From: Spizellomyces punctatus DAOM BR117
Taxonomy: Eukaryota; Chytridiomycota; Chytridiomycetes; Spizellomycetales; Spizellomycetaceae
Direction of reading: 5' to 3'
NCBI RefSeq assembly: GCF_000182565.1
Contig: NW_015971544.1
Coordinates: 60,622-124,621 of the forward strand
Length of the DNA stretch: 64,000 nucleotides
Each line of letters starts with the position of its first letter. The stretch's first letter is position 1. Under the pieces are notes generated by a model. The model had not been told where the DNA came from and did not search any database. It worked only from the letters and a program-made list of their open reading frames with translations. This document shows, one piece after another, positions 26,001 to 36,379 of this stretch. The position numbers were made by a program, and so were the translations under genes.

Positions 26001-26444
26001 CGGGAAAAATGTCAACGCCAATCCCTCAATCTAATTAGACAGAATCAAAATGCAATACCTTTCCCCGGAGGGGATGCCGCTGACGATGAAGCTGGCGTCG
26101 ACATGTCCGTTCGGTTGTCCAAAGTCCGTCAGTTATGTCGTCCGGATTCCCCTTTGGCATAAAAGTCGGCAAAACAGTCGGAATAACCTTGTAGCACTGC
26201 CCATCGCCTGCGCCACACTTGAGCATTATTATGTCATTCACACCCTGCTGCGTTGACCTGATCTAAACCATTCCAAAGAGTGTGACATTTCTTCAACCTG
26301 TTTTTTAGATTGTTGCCTATCGTAAAAAATAACCAATGAATACAAGTAATAATAATATGGACTGTACAAATGGATCTCCTATTAGTTGTAACACTTTTCC
26401 CATCAATAATACAAAATATAAAGCATATCAAACAAATGCACACA
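26001..26444. other. Spacer between OSH1-like and GH26-like genes; possible extra 5' exon
   Basis: Both neighbours are on the minus strand. A Ser/Ala/Pro-rich minus-strand reading with an ATG near 26099 followed by a GTATTG donor-like site could be a 5' exon of the OSH1 gene, but it does not join in frame to the next exon by any acceptor I could find. The rest is AT-rich without coding signal. Confidence 0.35.
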
Positions 26445-28211
26445 CTATGAAAGTCTCTCGTCCAATACCCTCCCGGACCCATCCACAACAATAGACATCT
26501 CATCCACGCTGCTGTCATCTCCTCCATCTATCCACACCTCGTCCTCGCTATCACGGACGCTAGTCATTTCAGGTAGATCCGAGGGATTCCCAATGCGAAC
26601 ATTTACAATCGTCGCACCGTCATCAACACTTTCGACATCACCATCGCCATCAGATCCTTTCTCACTCGCCGTTTCGGGTAATGGATTGGCTGCCTCCGCC
26701 TCCGCACGTTCCCGGGCGGCTTTCCGTTGTCGGAATCTAAAGACAGCGCAACCGACCCATAACCCGACCGTCATAATGGGTAGTAACACCATACCAGCAA
26801 TGGCGAGTCTGGTCAGATCGCCGTTCCCGCCTCCATCTCCCGTAGATTTTCCCATCCCGCCATCATCTTTGGCGTCATTGGGGACATACGTCGTGCGGAA
26901 CCCTGTGTAGTTTGCCCACTGAAAAGAATCGACGGCATTGGTCAAATCGGCCAGAAAGGCTTCCCTCGTTGAGTTCAAAACTCGATAATCCAGCAATGTC
27001 CCAGCCTCCTGTCCTTTTCCCACCTCCACAGCTTCATACAGACAAACCATCTTCACTTTGGGAAAGGTATCCAAAAAAAGTTTGCTCATGTATTGCTGCC
27101 ACCAAGCTTGTTTTGTGGCCAGTTCGGTGGGAGCACCTGGAGACGTTGATGCGCCGGTCGTGGCGTTGAAGTGATAGACGGCACCAGTCTCAGCGAGCAT
27201 GACAGGTTTGTTCTTTTCTCGGCCGTATGCGTTGTAAAAATCGACAAATGAAGGGAGAAGTTTGCCCTGTAGGGCGTCTTCTATGGATGTTGCTGTGGGA
27301 ATAGAGTTTACGACCCAGGGGTAGCGCGCGCCCTTGTGGTAGATGGACAATCCAACCCAGTCTACCCATTCATCGCCTGGGTAATATGGTGAATATGGAT
27401 TGTCCAGTGCCGTGACGTTGCCGTCTTTGGAGGTGTCAAGTGCATCGTAATCAGCAGTCCCTCGTTTTACAGAGTAGTCGTCACCGGCCCACGGATATCC
27501 GTTTCCGTCCCACGGTGCCCATACAAGAGCAGTCTGGTTCGCTTCTGGTGTACTACGAAGTTTCTGACCAAGGTCCCTCCAAGTGTTGATGAAGAGGATG
27601 GGTTGTTGACCCCATGGAACCCAAGGAACATTCATTCCTGCATGGTGATAATGAGAACCACGCCGCAAATGCGGTTGGACTTGAACAAGCTTACCTGGTG
27701 CAAATCTCAATAAAACACCCCGTCCTCTCCTATTAAGCCCTTTGCAGATATTAACCACCATCTGCAAATCCTCTGGTCTTAAATTTTGCGAATCTAAGCC
27801 CTTCCGCGGGAATACACTCAAGTGCACTATAGCATCCGACGCCGTCTGATCGATCAATTCCAAATGATTTGCAGGGGATTTGGTTGCATAATCTTCCGGG
27901 GGTATGTAGAGTGTAAAAAGGAACACGGATGCGTTCCTTCCGAGATGTGAATTGAAAAGAGCGGGTGTGTCGCCGGTTGTGTTGAGCCAGGCGCCAAAGA
28001 GACGTTTTCCTGGTGGTGGCTCGAGCGTTGCGAGAGGGCCACTGGGGATCGACGGTTTTGATGTTGAATTGTTATTGGTGTTGTTGGTTGGCGCTCCACC
28101 TGCTGGGCCCTGTGCGTTCACCCGAGGGCTGACGAGAACGAGGAGGATCAAGGGCACCAAGACAAGGTACGCGAAGACAAGGTGTGGTGGTATACGTTGT
28201 TTTGCTGACAT
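26445..28211 (-). CDS. Membrane-anchored glycoside hydrolase family 26-like protein, acid/base residue apparently lost
   Basis: A signal peptide (LVFAYLVLVPLILLVLV, cleavage after NAQ likely) is followed by an Asn/Pro-rich spacer and a GH26-like fold with KRLFGAWLN, WAPWDGNGYPW, YYPGDEWVDWVGLSIYH and VMLAETGA, the last holding the expected nucleophile Glu. A C-terminal membrane helix (IAGMVLLPIMTVGLWVGCAVF) precedes a basic then acidic cytoplasmic tail. A 57-nt GTAAGC...CATGCAG intron at 27638-27694 is probable; splicing gives 569 residues and the reading RFAPGMNVPWVPWGQQP, where family members have Glu in place of Gly just before MN. Because 57 is a multiple of three the unspliced frame also stays open. 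GH26 enzymes hydrolyse beta-mannans and related glucans; here catalysis is doubtful and a cell-wall binding or surface role is possible. Confidence 0.85.
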   Translation of the reverse strand: MSAKQRIPPHLVFAYLVLVPLILLVLVSPRVNAQGPAGGAPTNNTNNNSTSKPSIPSGPLATLEPPPGKRLFGAWLNTTGDTPALFNSHLGRNASVFLFTLYIPPEDYATKSPANHLELIDQTASDAIVHLSVFPRKGLDSQNLRPEDLQMVVNICKGLNRRGRGVLLRFAPGKLVQVQPHLRRGSHYHHAGMNVPWVPWGQQPILFINTWRDLGQKLRSTPEANQTALVWAPWDGNGYPWAGDDYSVKRGTADYDALDTSKDGNVTALDNPYSPYYPGDEWVDWVGLSIYHKGARYPWVVNSIPTATSIEDALQGKLLPSFVDFYNAYGREKNKPVMLAETGAVYHFNATTGASTSPGAPTELATKQAWWQQYMSKLFLDTFPKVKMVCLYEAVEVGKGQEAGTLLDYRVLNSTREAFLADLTNAVDSFQWANYTGFRTTYVPNDAKDDGGMGKSTGDGGGNGDLTRLAIAGMVLLPIMTVGLWVGCAVFRFRQRKAARERAEAEAANPLPETASEKGSDGDGDVESVDDGATIVNVRIGNPSDLPEMTSVRDSEDEVWIDGGDDSSVDEMSIVVDGSGRVLDERLS

Positions 28212-29313
28212 GGTTGTTTTCTTTTTTTCTAAGTGGCTATCTAGCTTCTTTCAGTTTTTTGACAAGTGCGTGTGTGTGTGTGTACAAGTGCAATGGTAGG
28301 TGAAATATAAGGTCGTTCAGCAGTGCGCGCCAATAGCTGCTTCACCACAGTCTGCAGGTATTGGCGTGTTGTGTGGTGGGGGAAAAAAGATACCCGTTGG
28401 CGGGCGGTGCTCGGTCGTGCGCTTGCTGTTCACACCCACGTCATGGTTAACAATAAACCATGCAGGGATCCCTGAACTCGTCGCTCGCAATCCGCTGGTC
28501 GTTATTCTTTGTATCCTCGCCGTACAAGGCGAAAAAAGAGGTCCGAAAAGAACTCGTCCTCTCCAGCTCTGCAGGTTAAAAAATCGACGCGAAAACGGGG
28601 GGGTGTGCGCACAACGGCTTCTCGTTCAAAAAGTAAGCAAAAACGGGACTCGCCTCGTGTGTGCTGCAAAAAACTCGAAGTGTTCAGTTTAGTCAGAAGT
28701 GTTCCAAAAAACGCGACTTGCAAAATTGACTCTCGTGATTATCACATGATAGAATGTTTACGTCAGCGGATGATCGGACTATGGGGATGGAACACTTGTA
28801 CATGGCGCCATCGTCTGAACCGTTAATCACACTAGATCTCACCAATTTGCCATTCACATTATAGAATGGGAGAGGCAAAACAAATATCTACATTGACGGT
28901 TAGTTAACGTTTAACGGCTGCCGTTGTATCTTTCCGCACCCCATTCACCCAGAGTACGATCCATAGTAGAGTTCAATTGCACATGTCTCATCATGTATAG
29001 TATACGAGGGATAATTGAACTGCATATGATTAGAATGATAAAGGGAAATATATCTTGTAACAATACGCAAGAAGCAAAACCTCTTGGCATGTCCGAACGA
29101 ATGATGATTCACTTCTGGGTCACGTGGACACTGAGTCAGCAAAGCGATATTCAATTCTCCACCGGAAGGCGCCCTTCACACAACAAAGCAAATTGTAAGA
29201 TCGTATCGGAATCCACGTTTGGATTGAAGAGCAAGGCTGGCGCACGTTGCATATAGTGCATATTGCGACAAATTCTGGTCAATTTGTTAACTTGTTTGAT
29301 CCTGAATCCCACC
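28212..29313. promoter_or_regulatory. Divergent intergenic region with a TG microsatellite
   Basis: Separates the start of the GH26-like gene from the start of the next gene on the plus strand. Contains a short (TG)n run at about 28270-28283 in the 5' leader of the GH26-like gene. Reading frames here are short and composition-driven; no gene or RNA is evident. Confidence 0.5.
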
Positions 29314-30970
29314 ATGAACCCAGACGGCCCGGCCACACCGATTCCTCGAAAGCGCATCTTTCAAATGGGAAACACTCCTGAAAACCCAACAAGAAACGTC
29401 CCTAGATTCCAACCTTCAGAAGCGCAACATCAATCATACCCTCCTTCCTCGGTATCAGCTGGCCCATCCTTTCCAAAGCTCGGTACAAATAACCCGTTCC
29501 TTCGCACGACAACTCCCAAATCAACACCGCACCGCTCGATATCCTGTCGGCGTTCTCGAAGCGGAATTCGGGATCTGGCTGACGCAGACTCGGATGATTC
29601 AGACGACATGCATACTCGTCATCTGACTAGAACCCCCATATCGAGAAGATCGCAACACAAGTCGTCCTTGTCGATTCATGTAGGTCCTTTCGGGGGCGGA
29701 AACACGGTAATAAATAGTGCAAGCAGTAGTAGAGCATCCTTACTAGCCCGACGCAATTCAGATGCCATGGTGATGAATACGCTCACCGACGAGGCATTCA
29801 GTATGGATCCGATGGCTGTCGATGGTACACCGCGGAAGACGGGCAGTAGGAGGAGTTCGCTATCGGCATTATCGGCAAAACCACTGAATAGAATTGCAAA
29901 TTTGCTCAAGGTATGAACATACATCTTACTTTTTACATTTATGTGCCGATAAACAAACGTCTCAAACATAAATGTTAGGAAGAGGCAAAGCCATTTGATA
30001 AGGAAATCGCGCACGAAAAAGCAGTAAACCAAAGTTTCCCCACCCTTCACTCTGCGTTCAATCTCGAGTCACTAGAATCGATGCTAGAAGAATCACCTCC
30101 TGACTCGCCCTCGATGATGGATCCGTCAACGCCACGAAGCGATCGGGCAATGTCCATGTCACTTACTGCGGATAGCAGAGAGACCACACCAGAGAATCTT
30201 GGTGTTCCGGTACCTGTGCGCGCTGTTGCTATACCCAATTCAGCACTCAAGGACCCAGCTACATATGTATCACATTCTTCTAAATTGAACCCGGAGAATA
30301 GTGTATGGCTGAAACTTTGCCAGCGTCTTCAGAAAGCCTTCATATCTGACAATCATTCATTTTAGTTTATATCAAAACAGCAAGAAGTGATCATGTCGTC
30401 CCCCTCACTCTCGCCTGTTCATATGATGCTCGGAGGCTCTTCGCCCTCGGCGTCTGAACGTAAAGGAAAACGCAAACGTAAGCACATGATGGAAATTGTT
30501 CTTTATGATGCGTCTCATTTACACAAAGTACTGCAGTATCAGCCGACACTGACCGCTTCGAACCCTACAAGAGAATTCGCATGCCGTCCTCTCCCACCGT
30601 CCACTCACCAACGTACGCAGCTTCCTACTTTCCACCAATGGGCCCTCGAACAGGCTCCACACCTCCACCCTTCAGTCTTCCCTTCCCTTTGGTTTTTCAA
30701 CGACAGCGCTCGCCGAGTGTGTCAAGTACATCGAGTGGCTCTGGGAACATGTGGGGGGTCGAGAAAACGGGCGGGACGGGTGGAACGACCACAGGAGGAG
30801 AGAAATCGTCGAATAGCAATGGCAGTTCAAATGGAACCCCGATAATAGGACATGCTCTACACCCGCACCTTGCAAGTAGTAATCCACCACCGAGCCCAAG
30901 GACGTTGGGTCAAATGTTGAATTTGACAGGCACACAGGAAGGGTTTACAAAGATGAGTATTACCGAGTAG
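29314..30970 (+). CDS. TP/SP-rich disordered nuclear-type protein, function unknown
   Basis: Four exons (29314-29910, 29979-30302, 30366-30477, 30543-30970) sum to 486 residues; the introns are 63-68 nt with a clear CTGAC branch in the second, and the last acceptor could also be six bases upstream. I do not recognise a folded domain. The chain is dense in Ser/Thr-Pro sites (TPIPRKR, TTPKSTPHR, SPPSSPS-like clusters), with a basic ERKGKRKR patch spliced to DTDRFEPYKRIRMPSSP, and near the C terminus SPRTLGQMLNLTG. This pattern suits a nuclear protein phosphorylated by proline-directed kinases, such as a cell-cycle or transcription regulator, but that is inference from composition. A FEPYKR-type motif near the C terminus is the best handle for a homology search. 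Confidence 0.75.
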
Positions 30971-31320
30971 TTGATAAAATTGAGGGATGCAGTGGTTACT
31001 CGTCAGAATGTGGCAAGACGGATCAACAGGCAATGCCAGTTGCAGTGAGCTGCGCACTTGTACATGGAACTTAATCTGCTTATGTTCATATACCTAATGC
31101 GAAGCCACTGTCAATGGACGGGCTTCAACAAGGCCAGTAACGGCACATGTTTGTCAGGCAAAGGGATATCAACCCACAATTCTCTCTTAATTACTCTACC
31201 AAGAAACGACAAACGAGCAACATTTAAAAAGGTATTCACGACAAACTATCGGCCAATACGGGAGGAAACCACGCACGCCGACGAGCATCTTTCCAAAAAA
31301 CAAATAACCCTCCTTGCCTC
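30971..31320. other. Convergent intergenic spacer
   Basis: About 350 bases between two convergent stop codons. No coding or RNA signal seen. Confidence 0.6.
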
Positions 31321-32733
31321 TCAAAACCCATGTGCTCCACTGCCAATAATGCTGGCTCTCGGATTCTCAACCTCATTATCAGCCTTCACCCATATCAACA
31401 GCGGGCCCCACTCAGCCTCAACCCTTCCTCCTTGCGGGTGCGGTACAGTCGTGTACCCATGTTCTTTATAAAAATGCTCTGTATGCCACAAACTCCACAC
31501 TTCGATGGTTTCGATTCCGGGAAGACGATGCAGTTCTTTAATGAGTCGACGACTGAAGCCGAGTCCTTCGTAGGCTGTGTTGACGTAGAGTTTATCGATG
31601 CAGAGATGGCAGGAGTCTTCGGCGCCATGAAAGTACTGATGGATACAAACATGTTAGGAAAGAACACGTCAGACAATGTGGCCTTTAAACGTAGTACCTC
31701 GATGAATCCAACAAGATCCCGAGTAGATAGTGTGTCACTTGGTCTGTTTCTTCCTGTATCCGCCCGCCAATATGACAGGATGTGATGCTCAGTGTCATCC
31801 ACCAGCCCAACACGTGGAGGTGGCAGGTCTTCCCCCGTTCCGGTGGTTAAGAGCAGATTATGGCAAATGGCAATGAAATGCTCATCTCCCGGGCGCAAGT
31901 GGCGTACAGCGACTTTGGGCGCATGTCGTAACCCTGCAACCGGTTTCTCGGAGAGGGATGAACCTGCGGGAATGTGTAACTATCTAAAGCTTCAAAACGT
32001 GGTTGCTACGGAAACTTACGTCGCTCCAAATATGAAGTCTGCTGATGCAATGGTTCCTTTTCCAGCTCCATTGATTTATTTGACAAAGATTCATCGTCTT
32101 TCTGACTCAAATTGGACGTGACTTCGTCAGATCTCGCTTCGTTTGCATGTTGACCGCTCCTATCTTGAAGATCCGTTGAAGCAGAGTCGTTGTCTTCATT
32201 ACCAGATTCCGGTGTCCGAAGTATGGTAAACGCTGGATCTGAATCAGGCAGATCTTTACAATCAAAAAGATGAGCATCTCGCAGGATCAGAGCGCAGCCC
32301 AAAGAAGTATCTACATACCAACACCAAATTGCTCTCTTTTAACCGGGAACTCTCTTTTATTTTCCAACCACACAGACAGCCCTTGAAACACGAATTTGAA
32401 TTGGCCGATTAACGTTCGTCGACCTCTTAATAATGCTTTTATCATGTGCTTTTCAAGGTCAAGGATACCCATTATTGTTCTGACGCAAAAGAGACATATC
32501 GTGAATGCTGTGACAACAGGAACGGCTGCGACCGCTGCGAGGGGGAGGAAGACAAGGGATACAGGAAGGGCGAGGAGGGATGAGATGAGAAGGACGGCGA
32601 GGAGCCAGAGAGCTGCAAGGTGATAAAGACGCGAGGCAAATGTCGGACGGGAAACGGGAGAATCAGGCACTTGTGCTGCCTGCTCATGGTGGTGGGATGT
32701 AACATGGACGACGATACCGTTGGCTTGCGCCAT
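31321..32733 (-). CDS. GNAT-family N-acetyltransferase with N-terminal membrane hairpin
   Basis: Four exons (32733-32319, 32253-32020, 31963-31698, 31635-31321) sum to 409 residues. Residues about 38-90 are strongly hydrophobic (LAALWLLAVLLISSLLALPV and AVPVVTAFTICLFCVRTIMG), suggesting a hairpin or two membrane spans. An acidic Ser/Asn-rich linker follows, then a GNAT domain (about 200-400) with HLRPGDEHFIAICHNLLL, CIDKLYVNTAYEGLGFSRRLIKELH (acetyl-CoA motif A region) and LWHTEHFYKEHGY. The third intron, 31636-31697 with a CTAAC branch, is what reveals the acetyltransferase core; without it the frame is misread. Substrate unknown. The membrane segment suggests an enzyme tethered to an endomembrane. 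It shares a 213-base divergent promoter with TPT1. Confidence 0.82.
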
Positions 32734-32946
32734 GGTGTCCCTTTAGATGAATGCACAAGAAACAGATTGCAATGGAAATGTTTACGCTGTTGGTGTGGTT
32801 GGACCCTAGGTCACAGTTCGCGGGGGATGACGAAGGGAGACAGACACGCGACTTGATGGCTTAGTATTCGAGGCAAGTGACAGCACACTACCCTCAACTG
32901 TTGCTTTTTGTTGAAACAATTTCACACAATTTCAGCTCTTCGCACC

Positions 32947-33917
32947 ATGGCGAGTATTGCGCGAGGTCGAGGGAGAGGGGGAGGGCGACATACCGATGAC
33001 CCCATTGTCCGCATCTCAAAAGCAATGTCCTATGTCCTCCGCCATGGCGCCGCAAAAGACGGCATTCCGATACGTGCTGACGGTTATGTCCTTGTAGACG
33101 ACCTGGTAAATGACCATTCTTTTCTTACGCCATCCTTCCGAGCACTTGCGGGTTTCAACAGTGTTTGCATACACAGCTCAAACATCCCCGTCTTAAACAT
33201 GCATCCCTAACCACCATTCAACAAGTTGTGCAAGCAAATGACAAGCAGCGGTTCACACTTGTCCAGGAAGCAGTAGAGGGAACACATCAGAAGGTGTGGC
33301 TTGTTAGAGCTAATCAGGGGCATACACTACAGGTATGCTCAAATGAACTTGCATATCGCTTTTGGCGGCTTTTGGCTCCCCCGCCAACGACGAATTTGGA
33401 ACATTGACCAATCCGTTTTTCTGTGAACCAAAAGGTTGAGGTGGAAATGCAGCCCATAACATCTCCTGCAGAAGCCCCAATTGTCGTACATGGAACATAT
33501 GCAAAAAACTGGCCGTCCATTCGTAAGTATGGATGGCAAAATATAAGTGTTCTGATAAACCCAAAACTGATATCCCCAATATCAAAAGAAAAACACGGGC
33601 TGAAACCAATGGCACGACAACACATCCACTTTGCTCCTGGCAAGCCGGGAGAAAATGGGGTGATAAGGCAAGTTGCTCAGGGTTCTTTGATTAACCACAC
33701 GTATCCAAAGAGGACAAAACACCTAAAAAAAACCCCCCAACTCTATTTTCTTTTAACCAGTGGAATGAGATCAACGTGTGATGTGTTCATTTACATTGAC
33801 ATGGCTAAAGCGCTTGCCGATGGAATTCCCTTTCTCCGCTCTGCTAATAATGTCATTCTGAGCGCAGGCAAAAACGGTGTCATTGGGCCCGAATATTTCC
33901 TCAAAGTTGAAAGATAA
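32947..33917 (+). CDS. TPT1: tRNA 2'-phosphotransferase
   Basis: Five exons (32947-33105, 33177-33332, 33435-33522, 33589-33667, 33761-33917) give 212 residues, the normal length. Conserved blocks: ISKAMSYVLRHGA, IPIRADGYVLVDDLL, RFTLVQE, VVHGTYAKNWPSI, GLKPMARQHIHFA, GVISGMRSTCDVFIYID and NNVILSAGKNGVIGPEYF. The enzyme removes the 2'-phosphate left at the tRNA splice junction by transferring it to NAD+. The Arg-His of the YVLRHGA block and the HIHFA histidines are present. An RG-rich N-terminal extension (ARGRGRGGGRH) is basic. The start is the only in-frame ATG just before the conserved region. The fourth intron, 33668-33760, uses a GC donor (AG|GCAAGT); this choice alone restores GVISGMR. 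Confidence 0.95.
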
Positions 33918-34143
33918 TATCGGGAGATTGTTTGTCTTGTATAAACCCCCTTCCTTCTTCTTCGCCTTTGCTTACTGCGCAATGAGCCCTTTTGACCGCT
34001 CTTGTATGACTGTGCCACAACCCTTCTGCTTAGAACATTAAAAGTTTAATAGTTAAAGGTTGGTGTTATTTATTTTGGACCACTAGCAACAGGTTTTTTC
34101 CGCTTTTCTTTTTTGTGTGTGTGATTATGTCCAAGGTGGTGAC

Positions 34144-35701
34144 ATGGCACTCACTTCCAGTTCAAAGGAAGGTCAGCATGAGAAGGATATGCCGTCCTCT
34201 CCTCCCATAACACCCACTCGCAGCTTACGGTCTCCTACCACCAACAGCCTCGCCGAAAAAATGGTTCAAAAAGCGGGACACCCTAGTACGGCTTTTCTAT
34301 ACGGGGTCGTCGCAGGAACATCTATGCTCAGCTTGATCCTCTTGGCATTGTATCTATGCTCTACAGGACACGGATGGGAGGAACTAAAAATGCAGAAACT
34401 GTTGTGGTGGGATGCGTGGTACTTGGGAAGAATATCAGAGCAGGATGTTGCAGAGTTGCCCATTGGATGCCTGGACTTTCATCTGAATTCCTTTGCTCGT
34501 GGAGAACGACATATCTCAGCTGATGACAATGAGAGATCCGTCACAAACAGTACGGTGCGGCCGACAGTAGCTGATCAAGAGGCTCATGCCTCCTCCAATA
34601 TTATCTTTCTCCATTTCAACACAAAGCTTTCAACGTTTCGCTACCTTTGTTCTGTCGAATCCGCTGCTCGCATGAACACCAAACATTCGATATCAATCCA
34701 CGCCGAAAACGTGATGGATTTCGAAACAAAACTCCAAGGATGGCGCTCTGCCGTGGGTCCCAAGATCGCGGGAAGAGTCAACGTCAAACCACTAGAGTAC
34801 GATGCGTACTTTGCAGACACACCGCTTGAAAAGTGGTGGAAGTCTGGATCATACAACAACAGCTATTGGGTTGGACAAAACTTGGGCAATGCTTATAGAT
34901 TGGCTGCGGTGTACAAAGAAGGTGGAACGTATCTAGACATGGACATTATCTCGCTCAATTCGTTAGGGGCGGCTGGGAGATATGTAGCTCGTGAACAGAT
35001 TGATGTGATCAATAATGCCGCATTGAGCTTTCCCAAGGGGGATGCGTTACTATGGGCGATAATGGAGGAGTTTGTAGCGGGGTGGAATGGGTACCTCTGG
35101 TAAGGCGCTTTCCAAGACGATGTCTTACATTATGCGAAACTGACATTTGCATTTTGACGATGGGTTACGTAGGGCAAATAATGGGCCATATGCCGTTACA
35201 CGCACCTTTCAAAAGAAATGCCAAAAGTCCGTCTACCACCTCGGACTCGTCCCAACCCAACCTCCCACCCCCAAAAACAAAACAACACAACATTTACGCC
35301 GCCAATCATCTCCCTCATATCTCCCTCAACCAACCCCAACCCGATCTATGAACCACCTCCTACCCCGCGCTAGAAAACCGGCGTTTGGCCTTTCCCATGC
35401 AGACTACACAGATCCCTCTATCCTCCACGACCACCCCTACTGCGCAGACATGAACGTGTTACGGCCATCCCGTTTCTATCCCATTCACTATTCGCGTCGC
35501 TCAAATTTAACCAACGACTGGACACTATCATGTGGAAAGTTGCAGGCAATGAAAAGAGAGAGTTTGGGCTTACATTGGTGGCACAAGATGGTGGCCGATG
35601 ACGAGCTTCTTCACAGAGAAAGTCTATTGGGCAGAGTCATGAGGACACAGTGTCCGGGTGTTGTAGATGCTTATGGACTGAGAGCGTTGGGAATAGAGTA
35701 G
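34144..35701 (+). CDS. Type II membrane glycosyltransferase with DXD motif (Gly_transf_sug / Gb3-synthase-like)
   Basis: Two exons (34144-35099 and 35173-35701) give 494 residues. A Ser/Pro-rich cytoplasmic N terminus is followed by one membrane helix (about 55-80, GVVAGTSMLSLILLALYL) and a lumenal domain. The sugar-nucleotide site appears as RLAAVYKEGGTYLDMDIISL (DMD being the DXD metal site), followed by NNAALSFPKG and, after the intron, WANNGPYAVTRTFQKKC, the usual C-terminal block of alpha-1,4-galactosyl- or N-acetylglucosaminyltransferase-like proteins. Likely Golgi glycosylation of lipids or proteins; donor and acceptor unknown. A basic, Pro-rich stretch of about 65 residues interrupts the C-terminal domain before MNVLRPSRFYPIHY and may be an unrecognised intron or a lineage insertion. 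Confidence 0.88.
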
Positions 35702-36081
35702 GGTAATAGAAGTCTTTTAATAGACCTTATATATAATGTATTTAGCTAGTCGTTGAACTACCAATAAAGCGACGAATTATTTTAAAGACAAACATTTCCC
35801 AACGCAGTTGGGCGATCTGCCGATATTAGAACTCGGACATGCTAACTTGGGATATATTCTAATTTGGCGGACCTCATGTATCTCATCGGATCGGTAGCGG
35901 GGAACTCGTCGGCCACCCGTAAAATCGATCATCACCAACCAAAAGTAAAATGGAAAGGTATGCGTATAGTAGTGCCGGGTGATACTGTATATGAAAAGCT
36001 CTCTCCTATTCCAAGGTGCCTCCAGTTGGTGCGGCAAGCGTTCTTTCAAAAAACCACGTCTGTTTTTAGGTGGTGAGGAGA

Positions 36082-36379
36082 CTATATCCCAATTCCATAC
36101 ACGTCATAGACCCATGCATCGCCTTTGTCACCACAGCACTGGTCAAATCCCCCGCATCCCCCAAGTCGCAATGACTGACTTGGACACAAAAATGGTCCAT
36201 GGGGCTTTGACCTACCTCAATGACAATCTTTGCTTTCTGGCTGTAACCATCAAAGTGGTCAATAAAATCTGGGTCGCCAACGACTTTGCGACGTCCAGAT
36301 TCCCTACAGAAACCAGGATTCGTAAAGAAAGCACTGCCAGTGTTATCAAATACGTATCTATGGAGCCTCGTATGGCGTC
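36082..36379 (-). CDS. Last two exons of an unrecognised small gene, 5' part unresolved
   Basis: No long ORF marks this gene. Exon 36379-36216 (acceptor after GAGCAG, donor GTAGGT) reads RYVFDNTGSAFFTNPGF and continues through VVGDPDFIDHFDGY to KIVIE. A 77-nt intron ending GACCAG joins it to 36138-36082, reading CCGDKGDAWVYDVYGIGI and stop. Base composition, residue mix and splice phase look genuinely coding. Further upstream on the minus strand, near 36918-36830, another coding-like stretch reads GFDSGALINTLSQKVCGWRQ after a TTGTAG acceptor, but I could not connect it. It may be a small Cys-containing, possibly secreted protein, or a decayed gene. Function unknown. Confidence 0.4.

Noticed and set aside
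28270-28283. TG microsatellite as a functional element
   Set aside because: Short simple repeat in a leader; nothing indicates more than slippage.
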